From positions 98,787-162,786 of the forward strand of contig NZ_BMJQ01000017.1 in the NCBI RefSeq assembly GCF_014643535.1: a stretch of DNA of 64,000 nt, in the 5' to 3' direction. The notes beneath the pieces were generated by a model. The model had not been told where the DNA came from, did no database searches, and saw only the letters and a list, made by a program, of their open reading frames with translations. The DNA comes from Aliidongia dinghuensis. GTDB lineage: Bacteria; Pseudomonadota; Alphaproteobacteria; ATCC43930; CGMCC-115725. Within the stretch, counting starts at the first letter, position 1. Each line of letters begins with the position of its first letter. Below, piece by piece: positions 44,858-53,781 of the stretch. Position numbers and translations under genes: made by a program.

Positions 44858-45223
44858 ATGGCGGACAAGTTCGACCGCGATCGGCTGGTGAAGCTACTCG
44901 GCATGCTGGGCTCCGCGCACGATGGCGAGGTCCTGAACGCGGCACGCCGCATCGACGCCATGGTGCGCGCGGGCGGGCGCGGTTGGAACGAATTGCTCGG
45001 ACCGGCCGAGACCATGCCGGGCCCGAAGCGCGTGCCAGACCGGGCGGACTTGCGCAAGCTCGACGAGCTTCTGGCCGCGAGCCGGGTCTCCGACATCCTG
45101 AAGCTCAGGCTCGCCGCCATGCGCGAAGCGCTCAAGGCCGGCCGGCTCACCGATCAGGACCGCCACCTGCTCCGCATGCTGCATCGCAAGGCGGTGATCG
45201 AGGGCGCCGTCGTTACGACCTAA
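44858..45223 (+). CDS. Conserved hypothetical helical protein
   Basis: The 121-residue frame (MADKFDRDRLVKLLGMLGSAHDGEVLNAARRIDAMVRAGG) looks like an alphaproteobacterial family with an N-terminal DGEVLNAARRIDxMVRxxGxxW helix motif, seen next to phage or regulatory genes. Its start lies 9 bases after the hybrid kinase stop. Function unknown. The rest is predicted alpha-helical with no membrane segment. Confidence 0.75.
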   Translation: MADKFDRDRLVKLLGMLGSAHDGEVLNAARRIDAMVRAGGRGWNELLGPAETMPGPKRVPDRADLRKLDELLAASRVSDILKLRLAAMREALKAGRLTDQDRHLLRMLHRKAVIEGAVVTT

Positions 45224-46586
45224 GCGCTCGCCACCAGACGAGCCCAGCGATGAACGAAGCGGCTGCCGCCGTCGCCAGCGCGGCATGGAGGCCGGTCTCG
45301 AACGACGGAAAGGCCGCAACCAGCGAGCCGAAGATCGCGACGCCGATGGCCGCCCCCGCCTGTCGTCCGGCATTGAGCACGGCACCGGCGACGCCGGTCC
45401 GGCGGTGTTCGACCGCACCCAGGGCCGGCGCCGTGGCGGCCGGCGAGATCACGCCCGCCGCCAGCCCGATCAGCAGCAGCGGAGGGATCGCCCATAGGTA
45501 AGGCGAAGCCGGCCCGAACGACCAGAACGCGAGCGCGCCGATACCATAAGCGCCGAAGGCGGCACAGACGGCCCAGCGTACGCCGAGGCGCATGACCAGC
45601 CGGTTCGAAAGCAGGCTGCCGACAGCGACCATCGCCGTGAGTGGCACGAGCGCACCGCCGGCCTGGAACGGCGAATAGCCGCGCACCTCCTGGAAATAGA
45701 GGCTGGTGACGAAGAGCAGGCCGTAGAACACGAAGGCCGAGGCCGTCGAGGCGACGGTCGATCCGGTGAAGATGCCGTTGCGGAACAGCGACAGGGGCAG
45801 CATCGGCCGCAGGGCGCGTGCTTCGACCGCGAGGAAGCAGATCCAGGCCGCGGCGGTCGCCGCCATGCCGCAGGAGATTGCCGGCGAGGTCCAGCCGAGC
45901 GGCCGGCCCTCGATCAAGACCGCGATGAGACCGCCCAGCGCCGCGGCGGCACTGACCTGGCCGGGAAGATCGAGGCGGGCGCCGCCTATCGACGCCGCAT
46001 CGGGCGGGACGCGGCTCAGCAATGCCAAGCCCAGGAGTCCGATCGGCAGGTTCACGAAGAAGATGCTGCGCCAGCCGAACGCATGGATCAGCGCGCCGCC
46101 GACGAGCGGGCCGGCCGCCATCGCGACGCCGCCGCAACCGATCCAGATGCCGATGGCGCGGGCTCGGACCGCGGGCTCAGGGCAGGCCTGGTTGATGAGC
46201 TTCAGCGAGCTCGGCACCAGAAGTGCGGCGCCGGCACCCTGCAGCGCTCGGGCGACGACGAGGCCCGGCAAGGTCGCGGCCAGGCCGCAAAGCGTCGAGG
46301 CGCCGGCGAAGAGTGCGAGACCCGCGCCGTAGACCCGGCGCGGCCCCCATTGGTCGCCGAGCGTGCCGCCGGTCAGCAGCAAGCTGGCAAACGCCAGCGT
46401 ATAGGCGCTGACCAGCCATTGCAGGCCGGCGATCGCGATGCCGAGCTCGCCCGCAATCCGCTCGAGCGCCACATTGACGATCGAGGTATCGAGCATGACG
46501 ATGAGATAGCTGACGCTGGTTGCGGCCAGCACCCGGTGGCGCGCGGCCACGCTCTCGTCTGCCGCACGGAATAGCAACGCGCTCAT
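45213..46586 (-). CDS. MFS transporter, DHA2 (EmrB/QacA) family
   Basis: The 457-residue protein has about 14 hydrophobic helices, motif D-like LDTSIVNVALERIAGELG after helix 1 and TGGTLGDQWGPRRVYGAGL (the MFS loop motif GDxxGRRxxxxxG). DHA2 members export drugs or metabolites with proton antiport. ATG at 46586 follows GGGGAG. It is divergent from the regulator at 46719, which probably controls it. Confidence 0.88.
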   Translation of the reverse strand: MSALLFRAADESVAARHRVLAATSVSYLIVMLDTSIVNVALERIAGELGIAIAGLQWLVSAYTLAFASLLLTGGTLGDQWGPRRVYGAGLALFAGASTLCGLAATLPGLVVARALQGAGAALLVPSSLKLINQACPEPAVRARAIGIWIGCGGVAMAAGPLVGGALIHAFGWRSIFFVNLPIGLLGLALLSRVPPDAASIGGARLDLPGQVSAAAALGGLIAVLIEGRPLGWTSPAISCGMAATAAAWICFLAVEARALRPMLPLSLFRNGIFTGSTVASTASAFVFYGLLFVTSLYFQEVRGYSPFQAGGALVPLTAMVAVGSLLSNRLVMRLGVRWAVCAAFGAYGIGALAFWSFGPASPYLWAIPPLLLIGLAAGVISPAATAPALGAVEHRRTGVAGAVLNAGRQAGAAIGVAIFGSLVAAFPSFETGLHAALATAAAASFIAGLVWWRALRS

Positions 46587-46643
46587 ATCGGCTCCCCATG
46601 ATGCCTTTGGTCGCGGCAACCGTAGCGGGACGGCAACCGCCGG

Positions 46644-46665
46644 TGCTTCGAGCCGTGTCGAAGCA
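46644..46665. promoter_or_regulatory. Dyad in the MFS/ArsR divergent region
   Basis: TGCTTCG and CGAAGCA are perfect 7-bp arms with an 8-base spacer, 54 bases before the regulator start. A likely operator for the regulator; inference. Confidence 0.4.
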
Positions 46666-46718
46666 TCGGCCCGGCATCGGCGCTATCATGGGCAGCGTCA
46701 GACCAAGAGGAGTCCCGG

Positions 46719-47453
46719 ATGGGTGCGCAAGAGAATGTCGCGACCGTCGCGTTCTTGATCGCCGACCGCGGGCGTGCCGCGATGCTCATGGCGCTTGCCG
46801 ACGGCCGGGCGCGGCCGGCGAGTACGTTGGCCGAAATCGCCGGCATCACTGCGCAGACCGCGAGCTCCCATCTCGCCAAGCTGCTGGACGGCGGCCTGGT
46901 CGCGGTCGAGACCGCAGGACGCCACCGCTTCTACCGCCTGGCCGGCCCCCATGTCGCCCACGCGCTCGAAGCGCTGGCTACAGTCGGTGGGGCGACGGCC
47001 GGTGGCGCGTCGGGCGGCGGCGCGGCGCCGGCGCGCAAGCGCGTCGTCACGCTGCAGCAGCGGCAGCTGTGCTTCGCCCGCTGCTGCTACGACCATCTGG
47101 CCGGACGCGTCGCCGTCGCGATCACGCGCGGCATGCTCGACCGGGGCTTCATCGCGCCTGCTGACGAGCAGCGGTTTGCCGTGACCGGCATCGGCGCCGA
47201 GTGGTTCGGCCGGCTCGGCATCGACGTCACGGCGCTCAAGGCCCGTCGCTGGGGTCTCGCCCGGCAATGTCTCGACTGGAGCGAGCAGGCGCCGCATCTT
47301 GCGGGTCCGCTCGGTGTCGAACTCATGCGTCGGCTCTCGTCCGACGGCTGGCTGCGCCGGCGTGAGACGTCCCGTGCGATCGAGGTTACGCCCAAGGGCT
47401 GGATCGGCTTGCGCCGGGAGCTCGGCCTGTCAGAGCTGGCGGTCGAGCGCTGA
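46719..47453 (+). CDS. ArsR-like winged-helix transcriptional regulator
   Basis: The 244-residue protein has an N-terminal winged helix-turn-helix (ALADGRARPASTLAEIAGITAQTASSHLAKLLDGGLVAVE) followed by GRHRFYRLAG, the ArsR/SmtB-type pattern. The C-terminal half holds a second domain with Cys and His residues (LCFARCCYDHLAGR). This longer architecture is found in several MFS- or lactoylglutathione-linked regulators. The divergent exporter at 45213 is the probable target. Confidence 0.87.
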   Translation: MGAQENVATVAFLIADRGRAAMLMALADGRARPASTLAEIAGITAQTASSHLAKLLDGGLVAVETAGRHRFYRLAGPHVAHALEALATVGGATAGGASGGGAAPARKRVVTLQQRQLCFARCCYDHLAGRVAVAITRGMLDRGFIAPADEQRFAVTGIGAEWFGRLGIDVTALKARRWGLARQCLDWSEQAPHLAGPLGVELMRRLSSDGWLRRRETSRAIEVTPKGWIGLRRELGLSELAVER

Positions 47454-47468
47454 GCCCGACGCACGTGC

Positions 47469-48257
47469 TTACTGCAGCAGCAGCCCGCAGAGCTGAAAGG
47501 CGCTCGTGATGTTGAGCCGCTGATAGGCGCGGCGGCGATATGTGAGCACGCTGGTCGTGGCGATGCCGAGGTCGAGGCCGATCGCCTCCGCGGTCATGCC
47601 GGCGACCGTACGGGCCGAGACGGCGCGCTCGCGCCCGGTCAGGTCGGCGCACAGGACGGCGAGCCGGTCCTCCAGCGCTTCGACCGAAAGCTTCTGGCCG
47701 CTCCATTGGGCCGTGAGCACATCGTGGCGCGCGAGCAGCGGCAGCATCAGCCGGCCGAACCCGACCAGGCGGCGCAGCTCGCCGGCCTCGAACCGGCCTG
47801 TGCCCTGGCACCGGAACAGGCTCATGACCAGCCAGCCGGACGGACGGCGGCCGGCAATCGAGAGCTTCTCGACGAATTCCGGCTCATTGTAGCAAGCCCG
47901 GCGATAAGTCGGATCGTCGATGTCGCCGGCCTCGACGCGCAGCACCATCAGGCCGGCCGCCGCGTCGGCGCGGCCGAAGGCGCCGTTCAGCGGATCCAGG
48001 CGATGGAAGCGGTCGCGATAGGCCAGCGCGCGATGCGCGGCAGCGGCACCGGTGCCGGCCGACAGCACCGTCCGCGGCGGTCCGCCCTGCAGCGGCCGCT
48101 CGAACGCGAAAAGCTCGTCGATCGGCGCGATCTCGCTGATCGCGCGGAACGAGACCTCGTCCATGTCGCGGCTGCCCAGCACGCCCACCACCGCCTCGAA
48201 GGCAGCGAGCCCGACCGGCGAGACGAGCCTGCTGGCCGCTACCGGCACCTCCAGCAT
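47469..48257 (-). CDS. LuxR family transcriptional regulator
   Basis: The 262-residue protein has a C-terminal LuxR helix-turn-helix (LTGRERAVSARTVAGMTAEAIGLDLGIATTSVLTYRRRAYQRLNI) and a N-terminal region of about 190 residues with no recognised domain (not clearly an autoinducer-binding domain). It is divergent from the flavin monooxygenase operon and separated by 143 bases; it probably regulates it. Confidence 0.86.
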   Translation of the reverse strand: MLEVPVAASRLVSPVGLAAFEAVVGVLGSRDMDEVSFRAISEIAPIDELFAFERPLQGGPPRTVLSAGTGAAAAHRALAYRDRFHRLDPLNGAFGRADAAAGLMVLRVEAGDIDDPTYRRACYNEPEFVEKLSIAGRRPSGWLVMSLFRCQGTGRFEAGELRRLVGFGRLMLPLLARHDVLTAQWSGQKLSVEALEDRLAVLCADLTGRERAVSARTVAGMTAEAIGLDLGIATTSVLTYRRRAYQRLNITSAFQLCGLLLQ

Positions 48258-48309
48258 CTTCCGCGTTCCTCCGCCCCACCCTCCGGGAGCTTGTTTGGGG
48301 GGCTTGTCA

Positions 48310-48326
48310 TCAGTTCTGAGGACTGA
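48310..48326. promoter_or_regulatory. Candidate operator in the LuxR/monooxygenase divergent region
   Basis: TCAGTTC-TGA-GGACTGA is a 17-bp dyad with one mismatch, midway between the divergent genes. LuxR-type boxes are often dyads of this length, but binding is an inference. Confidence 0.35.
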
Positions 48327-48400
48327 CCGTCGGATCTGAGTAGATCACAGTCGCCGGCCATAAGACAGGCTCCGCAACGGACGAGCCTTGGGGAGGGAAA

Positions 48401-50014
48401 ATGGCTGGGCACACGACAGCAGAAGCTCCCGATCGATGCCGGGTCATGGTTGTCGGCGCCGGCCCGGTCGGGCTGGCGCTCACGATCGACCTCGTCCTGC
48501 GCGGCATCCGCGACGTCGTGCTGCTCGACCAAGGCGACGGGCCGTCTATCGGCAGCCGGGCGATCTGCTGGTCGCGCCGTAGCCTGGAAATCCTGAGCCG
48601 GCTTGGCGTCGGGCAGACCGTGCTCGAACGCGGCGTCACCTGGCAGGTCGGCCGCGTCTTCCGCGGTGCCGAGGAGCTGTTCCGGTTCGATCTGCAGCCC
48701 GATGCCGGCTACGGCCATCCGGCCTTCGTCAACCTGTCCCAGCATGAGCTCGAGGCGATCCTGATCGCGCGGCTCGCCGAACTCGGCCATCCGGGCGTCA
48801 TGTGGCGGCATCAGGTGACCGGGCTCCGCCAGGAGCGGACCGCCGTCACGCTCGAGGCGGCGACGACCGGCGGCCCGGTGGAGCTTACGGCCGACTGGGT
48901 CGTGGCCGCCGATGGCGCGCGCAGCACGCTCCGCCGCCTCATGGGCCTCGAGTGCGTCGGGCGGGTCTTCGAGGACCGGTTCCTGATCGCCGACGTGCGC
49001 ATGTCAGCGAACTTCCCGAGCGAGCGCCGGTTCTGGTTCCATCCGCCGTTCCATGATGGCGAATCTGCCCTGCTGCATCGCCAGCCGGACGACGTGTTCC
49101 GCATTGATTTCCAGCTCGGCCGCGCGGCCGATCCGCAGGTCGAGCGCGAGCCGGCGCGGGTCATCGCCCGCCTGGAGCGGCTGCTCGGCGACCGGTCGGG
49201 CTTCGATCTGGTCTGGGCCAGCGTCTATGTCTTCCAGTGCCGGCGGCTCGAGCGCTTCGTCCATGGTCGCGTGCTGTTCGCCGGCGACAGCGCCCACCAG
49301 GTCTCGCCGTTCGGCGCCCGCGGCGGCAACGGCGGCCTGCAGGACGCCGACAATCTCGCCTGGAAGCTGGCGCTCGTGGTCGACGGCAAGGCACCGCCTG
49401 CCCTGCTCGGCAGCTATGATCATGAGCGGATCGCGGCGTCGGACGAGAATATCGCCCATTCGACCCGCGCCACCGATTTCATGTCGCCCAAGCCCGGCAT
49501 GGCGACGCGGCTGCGCGATGCCGTGCTGGACCTCGCCCGGACGCAGCCGTTCGCCCGGGCGCTGGTCAACAGCGGCCGGCTATCCCTGCCGGCCTGTCTC
49601 GACGGCTCGCCGCTCAATGGCCCTGATGTGGCAGAACTGCCTACTGCCAGCCGGCCAGGCGCGCCATGTCTCGACGCCCCGCTGGGAGAAACTGGCTGGC
49701 TGCTCGATCGGCTCGGCCAATGTTTCACCGGCCTCTATCGAACACCGACGGGCGGCATTCCGACCGAGGTCGCCGCCGTGGCCGAGCGCTGGCGGCACCT
49801 GCCGGTGCCGATCGACCTGCTCGCGATCGACGACCAGGCCGATCCGACCGGCCTGCTGGCAGAGCGCTACGGTGCCGCTCCCGGCAGCCTCACCCTCGTC
49901 CGCCCGGACCAGCATGTCGCGGCTCGGTTCGAACGGTTCGACGCCGCCGCGACCGAGGCGGCGCTTGCCCGCGCGCTCGGCAATTTTAAGGAGACCGACC
50001 CATGGGTCGCTTGA
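48401..50014 (+). CDS. FAD-dependent aromatic-type monooxygenase
   Basis: The 537-residue protein has the dinucleotide-binding GAGPVGLALTIDL, the DG motif near VVAADGARSTLRRLMG, and the second FAD motif GRVLFAGDSAHQVSPFGARGGNGG. This is the class-A flavin monooxygenase pattern (UbiH/PheA/MhpA-like). A C-terminal thioredoxin-like region completes it. It probably hydroxylates an aromatic ring using NAD(P)H and O2. It leads an operon that runs towards the homogentisate genes. Confidence 0.88.
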   Translation: MAGHTTAEAPDRCRVMVVGAGPVGLALTIDLVLRGIRDVVLLDQGDGPSIGSRAICWSRRSLEILSRLGVGQTVLERGVTWQVGRVFRGAEELFRFDLQPDAGYGHPAFVNLSQHELEAILIARLAELGHPGVMWRHQVTGLRQERTAVTLEAATTGGPVELTADWVVAADGARSTLRRLMGLECVGRVFEDRFLIADVRMSANFPSERRFWFHPPFHDGESALLHRQPDDVFRIDFQLGRAADPQVEREPARVIARLERLLGDRSGFDLVWASVYVFQCRRLERFVHGRVLFAGDSAHQVSPFGARGGNGGLQDADNLAWKLALVVDGKAPPALLGSYDHERIAASDENIAHSTRATDFMSPKPGMATRLRDAVLDLARTQPFARALVNSGRLSLPACLDGSPLNGPDVAELPTASRPGAPCLDAPLGETGWLLDRLGQCFTGLYRTPTGGIPTEVAAVAERWRHLPVPIDLLAIDDQADPTGLLAERYGAAPGSLTLVRPDQHVAARFERFDAAATEAALARALGNFKETDPWVA

Positions 50015-50223
50015 CCGACACGCTGCAGCTCTCCGACGCGGACGGCTTCTACAGCGAACTCGTCCATCTCTACGACGGGCTCGACGGCCCCGCCGCCGAG
50101 GCGCTGTCGGCGCGCCTCATCCTCATCCTCTGCAACCAGGTCGGCGACCGGCAGATCCTCGCCCAAGCTTTCGCGCTCGCGCGAGCGGCCGGCGCGCCGT
50201 CTTCCCCGACCCTTCAGGAGTAA
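50002..50223 (+). CDS. DUF2783 domain-containing small protein
   Basis: The 73-residue product (MGRLTDTLQLSDADGFYSELV) has the L..ADGFYxxLV..H.GL motif of DUF2783, a small family commonly encoded directly behind such flavin monooxygenases. The start overlaps the upstream gene by 13 bases. Its function is unknown; an accessory to the monooxygenase is plausible. Confidence 0.83.
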   Translation: MGRLTDTLQLSDADGFYSELVHLYDGLDGPAAEALSARLILILCNQVGDRQILAQAFALARAAGAPSSPTLQE

Positions 50224-50227
50224 CGCC

Positions 50228-51178
50228 ATGGCCAAGACCTTCGCCTCGCAAGCCGATCTCGCGGAAAAGCAGGAGACGTTCCAGGAGCTGGCGCCCGGCG
50301 CCTATTGCCTGACCGCCGAGGGCGATCCCAACACCGGCGTCGTGATCGGCGACGACGGCGTCATGGTGATCGACGCCCGCGCGACGCCGCTCCTCGCCCG
50401 CGACCTGATCGAGCGCATCCGCCAGATCACCGACAAGCCGATCAGATACGTGCTGCTGACCCACTATCATGCCGTCCGCGTGATGGGTGCCTCTGCCTAT
50501 GGCGCCGAGCAGATCATCGCGTCCGACCTCACGCTCGATCTCATCCGCGAGCGCGGCCGGCAGGATTTCGAGAGCGAGGTCCAACGCTTTCCACGCCTGT
50601 TCAAGGCGGTCGAGACCGTGCCGGGCCTCACTTGGCCGAGCCTCGTCTTCAAGGACGAGCTGACCCTGTTCATGGGCCAGCGCGAGGTGCAGATCCGCCA
50701 TATCGGCGCCGGCCATACCAAGGGCGACACAATCGTCTACCTGCCCGACTGCGACGTGCTCTATTCAGGCGATCTGGTCGAGGAAGGAGCGACGCCCTAT
50801 TGCGGCGACGCCTATTTCACGCGCTGGCCCGCGACGCTCGACCGGCTCGCCGCGTTCGAGGCCAAGGCGCTGGTGCCCGGCCGCGGCGCAGCACTCATCG
50901 GCACAGCGGCCGTCAAGGCCGGCATCGCTGCGACGCGCGGTTTCCTCGCCGACCTGACCGACGTCGTCCGGGCCGGCGTCGGCGCCGGCAAGGGGCTGCG
51001 TGCGGTCTATGAGGACGCGATGGCGGCACTCCGGCCGCGCTACGGCCATTGGGTCATCTTCGAGCATTGCATGCCGTTCAACGTCTCGCGCTGCTTCGAC
51101 GAAATGAGCGGCATCACCGATCCGCGCGTCTGGACCGCCGAGCGCGACGCCGAGATGTGGCGGGCGCTCGAAGGCTGA
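50228..51178 (+). CDS. MBL-fold hydrolase-like protein with altered metal site
   Basis: The 316-residue protein has a metallo-beta-lactamase fold: GVVIGDDGVMVIDA, THYHAVRVMG, IGAGHTKGDTIVYLPDCDVLYSGDLV. In the HxHxDH motif the first two His are present (79, 81) but Asp and His are replaced by Val83 and Arg84. His163 and Asp182 remain. Only one metal site may therefore be complete. It is co-transcribed with the monooxygenase and the DUF2783 gene, 4 bases after it. Confidence 0.86.
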   Translation: MAKTFASQADLAEKQETFQELAPGAYCLTAEGDPNTGVVIGDDGVMVIDARATPLLARDLIERIRQITDKPIRYVLLTHYHAVRVMGASAYGAEQIIASDLTLDLIRERGRQDFESEVQRFPRLFKAVETVPGLTWPSLVFKDELTLFMGQREVQIRHIGAGHTKGDTIVYLPDCDVLYSGDLVEEGATPYCGDAYFTRWPATLDRLAAFEAKALVPGRGAALIGTAAVKAGIAATRGFLADLTDVVRAGVGAGKGLRAVYEDAMAALRPRYGHWVIFEHCMPFNVSRCFDEMSGITDPRVWTAERDAEMWRALEG

Positions 51179-51207
51179 AAATACAAAACGATACGAGGGA
51201 GGAAACG

Positions 51208-52407
51208 ATGGGTGGGTTCAGGACCTTGGTGGCGGCCGGCGCGGCCCTCTGGGTGGTGCCGGCGCTCGCCGCCGGATTTTCCGGCGACCAGATCAAGATC
51301 GGCGTGCTGACCGACGAATCGGGACAGTTCAGCACGATCGGCGGCAAGGGCTCGGTTCTCGCAGCCCAGATGGCGGTCAAGGATTTCGGCGGCACGATCG
51401 ACGGCAAGCCGATCGTCGTCGTCGACGCCGACCATCAGAACAAGCCGGACGTCGGCTCCGCCATCCTGCGCCGCTGGTTCGACCAGGAGGGCGTCGACGC
51501 GGTCACCGACCTGCCGGTCTCCTCGGTCGCCTTGGCAGCCCAGGAGATCGCGCGGGAGAAGCACAAGACCCTGCTGATCTCCGGCGCCGCCAGCTCGGCC
51601 CTTACCGGCAAGGCCTGCTCGCCCTATTCGACCCAATGGGCCGACGACAGCTATGCGCTCGCCCGTGGCACGGCCAAGGCAGTGGTCGCCGCCGGTGGCA
51701 AGAGCTGGTTCTTCCTGACCGCCGACTATGCCTTTGGCGCCGACATGGAAAAGGATGCGACCGCCGCGATCACGGCCGCCGGCGGCACGGTGGCGGGCGC
51801 CGTGCGCCATCCGCTCGGCACGTCCGATTTCTCATCCTTCCTGCTGCAGGCCCAATCCTCCAAGGCCAAGGTCGTGGGATTGGCCAATGCCGGCGGCGAC
51901 ACGGTGAGCGCCATCAAGCAGGCGGTCGAGTTCGGCCTGCCGCAAGGCGGACAGAGCCTCGCCGGCTTCCTGATCTTCATTACCGACGTCCATGCGTTGA
52001 CGCCGCAGGTCGCGCAGAACCTCTACGTCACCGAAGGCTTCTACTGGGACCAGAACGACGCGGCGCGCGCCTTCGCCAAGCGCTTCTTCGACGAGATGGG
52101 CCGCATGCCGACGAAGCAGCAGGCCGCGACCTACGCTTCCGTCACCCATTACCTGAAGGCAGCCCGTGCCGCCGGCACCGTGGAGGCCGCGGCCGTGAAC
52201 AAGGAAATGCGCCAGCTGCCGGTCGACTTCTTCGGTCGCGCGGGCTCGATCCGGCCGGACGGGCGCGTGCTCTACGACCTGACGCTCTATCGCGTGAAGG
52301 CGCCCGAGGCAGTCAAGCGGCCGTGGGACTATTATCAAGCCATTTCGACCATCCCGGCGGCCGACGCGTTCCGGCCCGCCGCCGAAGGCGGCTGCCCGCT
52401 CCAGTGA
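51208..52407 (+). CDS. ABC transporter substrate-binding protein, branched-chain type
   Basis: The 399-residue protein has a signal peptide (RTLVAAGAALWVVPALA) and IKIGVLTDESGQFSTIGGKG, LPVSSVALAAQEIAREKHK, a LivJ-like fold. It probably captures an aromatic acid or related compound in the periplasm for the pathway encoded here. A GAGGGAGGAAA site precedes ATG at 51208. No permease or ATPase gene follows. Confidence 0.86.
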   Translation: MGGFRTLVAAGAALWVVPALAAGFSGDQIKIGVLTDESGQFSTIGGKGSVLAAQMAVKDFGGTIDGKPIVVVDADHQNKPDVGSAILRRWFDQEGVDAVTDLPVSSVALAAQEIAREKHKTLLISGAASSALTGKACSPYSTQWADDSYALARGTAKAVVAAGGKSWFFLTADYAFGADMEKDATAAITAAGGTVAGAVRHPLGTSDFSSFLLQAQSSKAKVVGLANAGGDTVSAIKQAVEFGLPQGGQSLAGFLIFITDVHALTPQVAQNLYVTEGFYWDQNDAARAFAKRFFDEMGRMPTKQQAATYASVTHYLKAARAAGTVEAAAVNKEMRQLPVDFFGRAGSIRPDGRVLYDLTLYRVKAPEAVKRPWDYYQAISTIPAADAFRPAAEGGCPLQ

Positions 52408-52440
52408 CCGGTAGACGGAGCGTTTTGAACGGCCTATATA

Positions 52441-52454
52441 GTTTCAGATGAAAC
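52441..52454. promoter_or_regulatory. Operator-like palindrome upstream of hmgA
   Basis: GTTTCA-GA-TGAAAC is a perfect dyad centred 28 bases before the hmgA start. IclR- and MarR-type regulators of homogentisate genes bind similar sites in other bacteria; the regulator here is not in the window. Confidence 0.55.
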
Positions 52455-52475
52455 CATAATCGAAGGGTGGAAGCG

Positions 52476-53771
52476 ATGACCTCGTCCGATGGCGCCGGCG
52501 CCTATCTCTCCGGCTTCGGCAACAGCTTCGCGACGGAAGCGGTCGCAGGCACCCTGCCCGCCGCGCAGAATTCGCCGCAGAAGGTGCCGCTCGGCCTCTA
52601 TGCCGAGCAGCTGAGCGGCACCGCCTTCACGGCGCCGCGCGACGAGAACCGGCGCTCCTGGCTCTATCGCATCCGCCCGACCGCGAGCCACAAGCCGTAT
52701 CGCCGCCGCGACAACGGCCTGATCGCGAGTGGTTTCGCCGCCGAGGCCTCGCCGAACCGGCTGCGCTGGGACCCGCTGGCATTGCCCCAGGACCCGACCG
52801 ATTTCGTCGACGGGCTCGCGACGGTCGCCGGCAACGGCGACGCCGCGACCGGCAGCGGCGTCTCGATCCATGTCTATCGCGCCAACCGCTCGATGGCGGA
52901 CCGGGTGTTCTACGACGCCGACGGCGAGCTTCTGCTGGTGCCGCAGCAGGGTCGGCTGGCGCTCGCGACCGAGCTCGGCCGGCTCGACGTGGCGCCGGGC
53001 GAGATCGCGGTCATCCCGCGCGGCGTGCGCTTTCGCGCCGAGCTGCCAGACGGCACCGCGCGCGGCTATGTCTGCGAGAACCATGGCGCACTCTTCCGCC
53101 TGCCGGAGCTCGGACCGATCGGCGCCAACGGGCTCGCCAACGCCCGCGACTTCCTGACCCCCGCGGCCTGGTTCGAGGGGGTCGACCGGCCGGTCGAGGT
53201 CGTGCAGAAGTTCCAGGGCAACCTGTGGGCCACCACGCTCGACCATTCGCCGCTCGACGTCGTCGCCTGGCACGGCAACTACGCACCCTACAAGTACGAC
53301 CTCGCCCACTTCAACACGATCAACACGGTCAGCTTCGACCATCCCGACCCATCGATCTTTACAGTATTAACATCGCCGAGCGAGCAGCCGGGCACGGCCA
53401 ACGCGGATTTCGTCATCTTCCCGCCGCGCTGGATGGTGGCCGAGCACACGTTCCGCCCGCCCTGGTTCCACCGCAACGTGATGAACGAGTTCATGGGCCT
53501 GGTCCACGGCGCCTACGACGCCAAGGCCGGCGGCTTCGCGCCGGGCGGCATGAGCCTGCATAATTGCATGTCGGGCCACGGGCCGGATCTCGCGAGCTAT
53601 GCGAAAGCGGTCGAAGCGGCATTGCAGCCGCACAAGATCGACAATACGCTCGCTTTCATGTTCGAGACCCGCTGGGTCATCCGGCCGACCGACTGGGCCT
53701 TGGCCGCACCCGAGCTGCAGCCGGACTACGACGCCTGCTGGGACGGTCTCGGCAACAATTTCCGGAAGTGA
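52476..53771 (+). CDS. hmgA: Homogentisate 1,2-dioxygenase
   Basis: The 431-residue protein has YLSGFGNSFATEAVAGTLP, QNSPQKVPLGLYAEQLSGTAFTAPR, RSWLYRIRPTASH, PPRWMVAEHTFRPPWFHRNVMNEFMGLV (iron-ligand His, Glu) and MSLHNCMSGHGPD. It opens the homogentisate ring to maleylacetoacetate with Fe(II) and O2. ATG at 52476 follows GAAGGG; the GTG at 52467 is an alternative. Confidence 0.96.
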   Translation: MTSSDGAGAYLSGFGNSFATEAVAGTLPAAQNSPQKVPLGLYAEQLSGTAFTAPRDENRRSWLYRIRPTASHKPYRRRDNGLIASGFAAEASPNRLRWDPLALPQDPTDFVDGLATVAGNGDAATGSGVSIHVYRANRSMADRVFYDADGELLLVPQQGRLALATELGRLDVAPGEIAVIPRGVRFRAELPDGTARGYVCENHGALFRLPELGPIGANGLANARDFLTPAAWFEGVDRPVEVVQKFQGNLWATTLDHSPLDVVAWHGNYAPYKYDLAHFNTINTVSFDHPDPSIFTVLTSPSEQPGTANADFVIFPPRWMVAEHTFRPPWFHRNVMNEFMGLVHGAYDAKAGGFAPGGMSLHNCMSGHGPDLASYAKAVEAALQPHKIDNTLAFMFETRWVIRPTDWALAAPELQPDYDACWDGLGNNFRK

Positions 53772-53781
53772 CGATCCCGCC

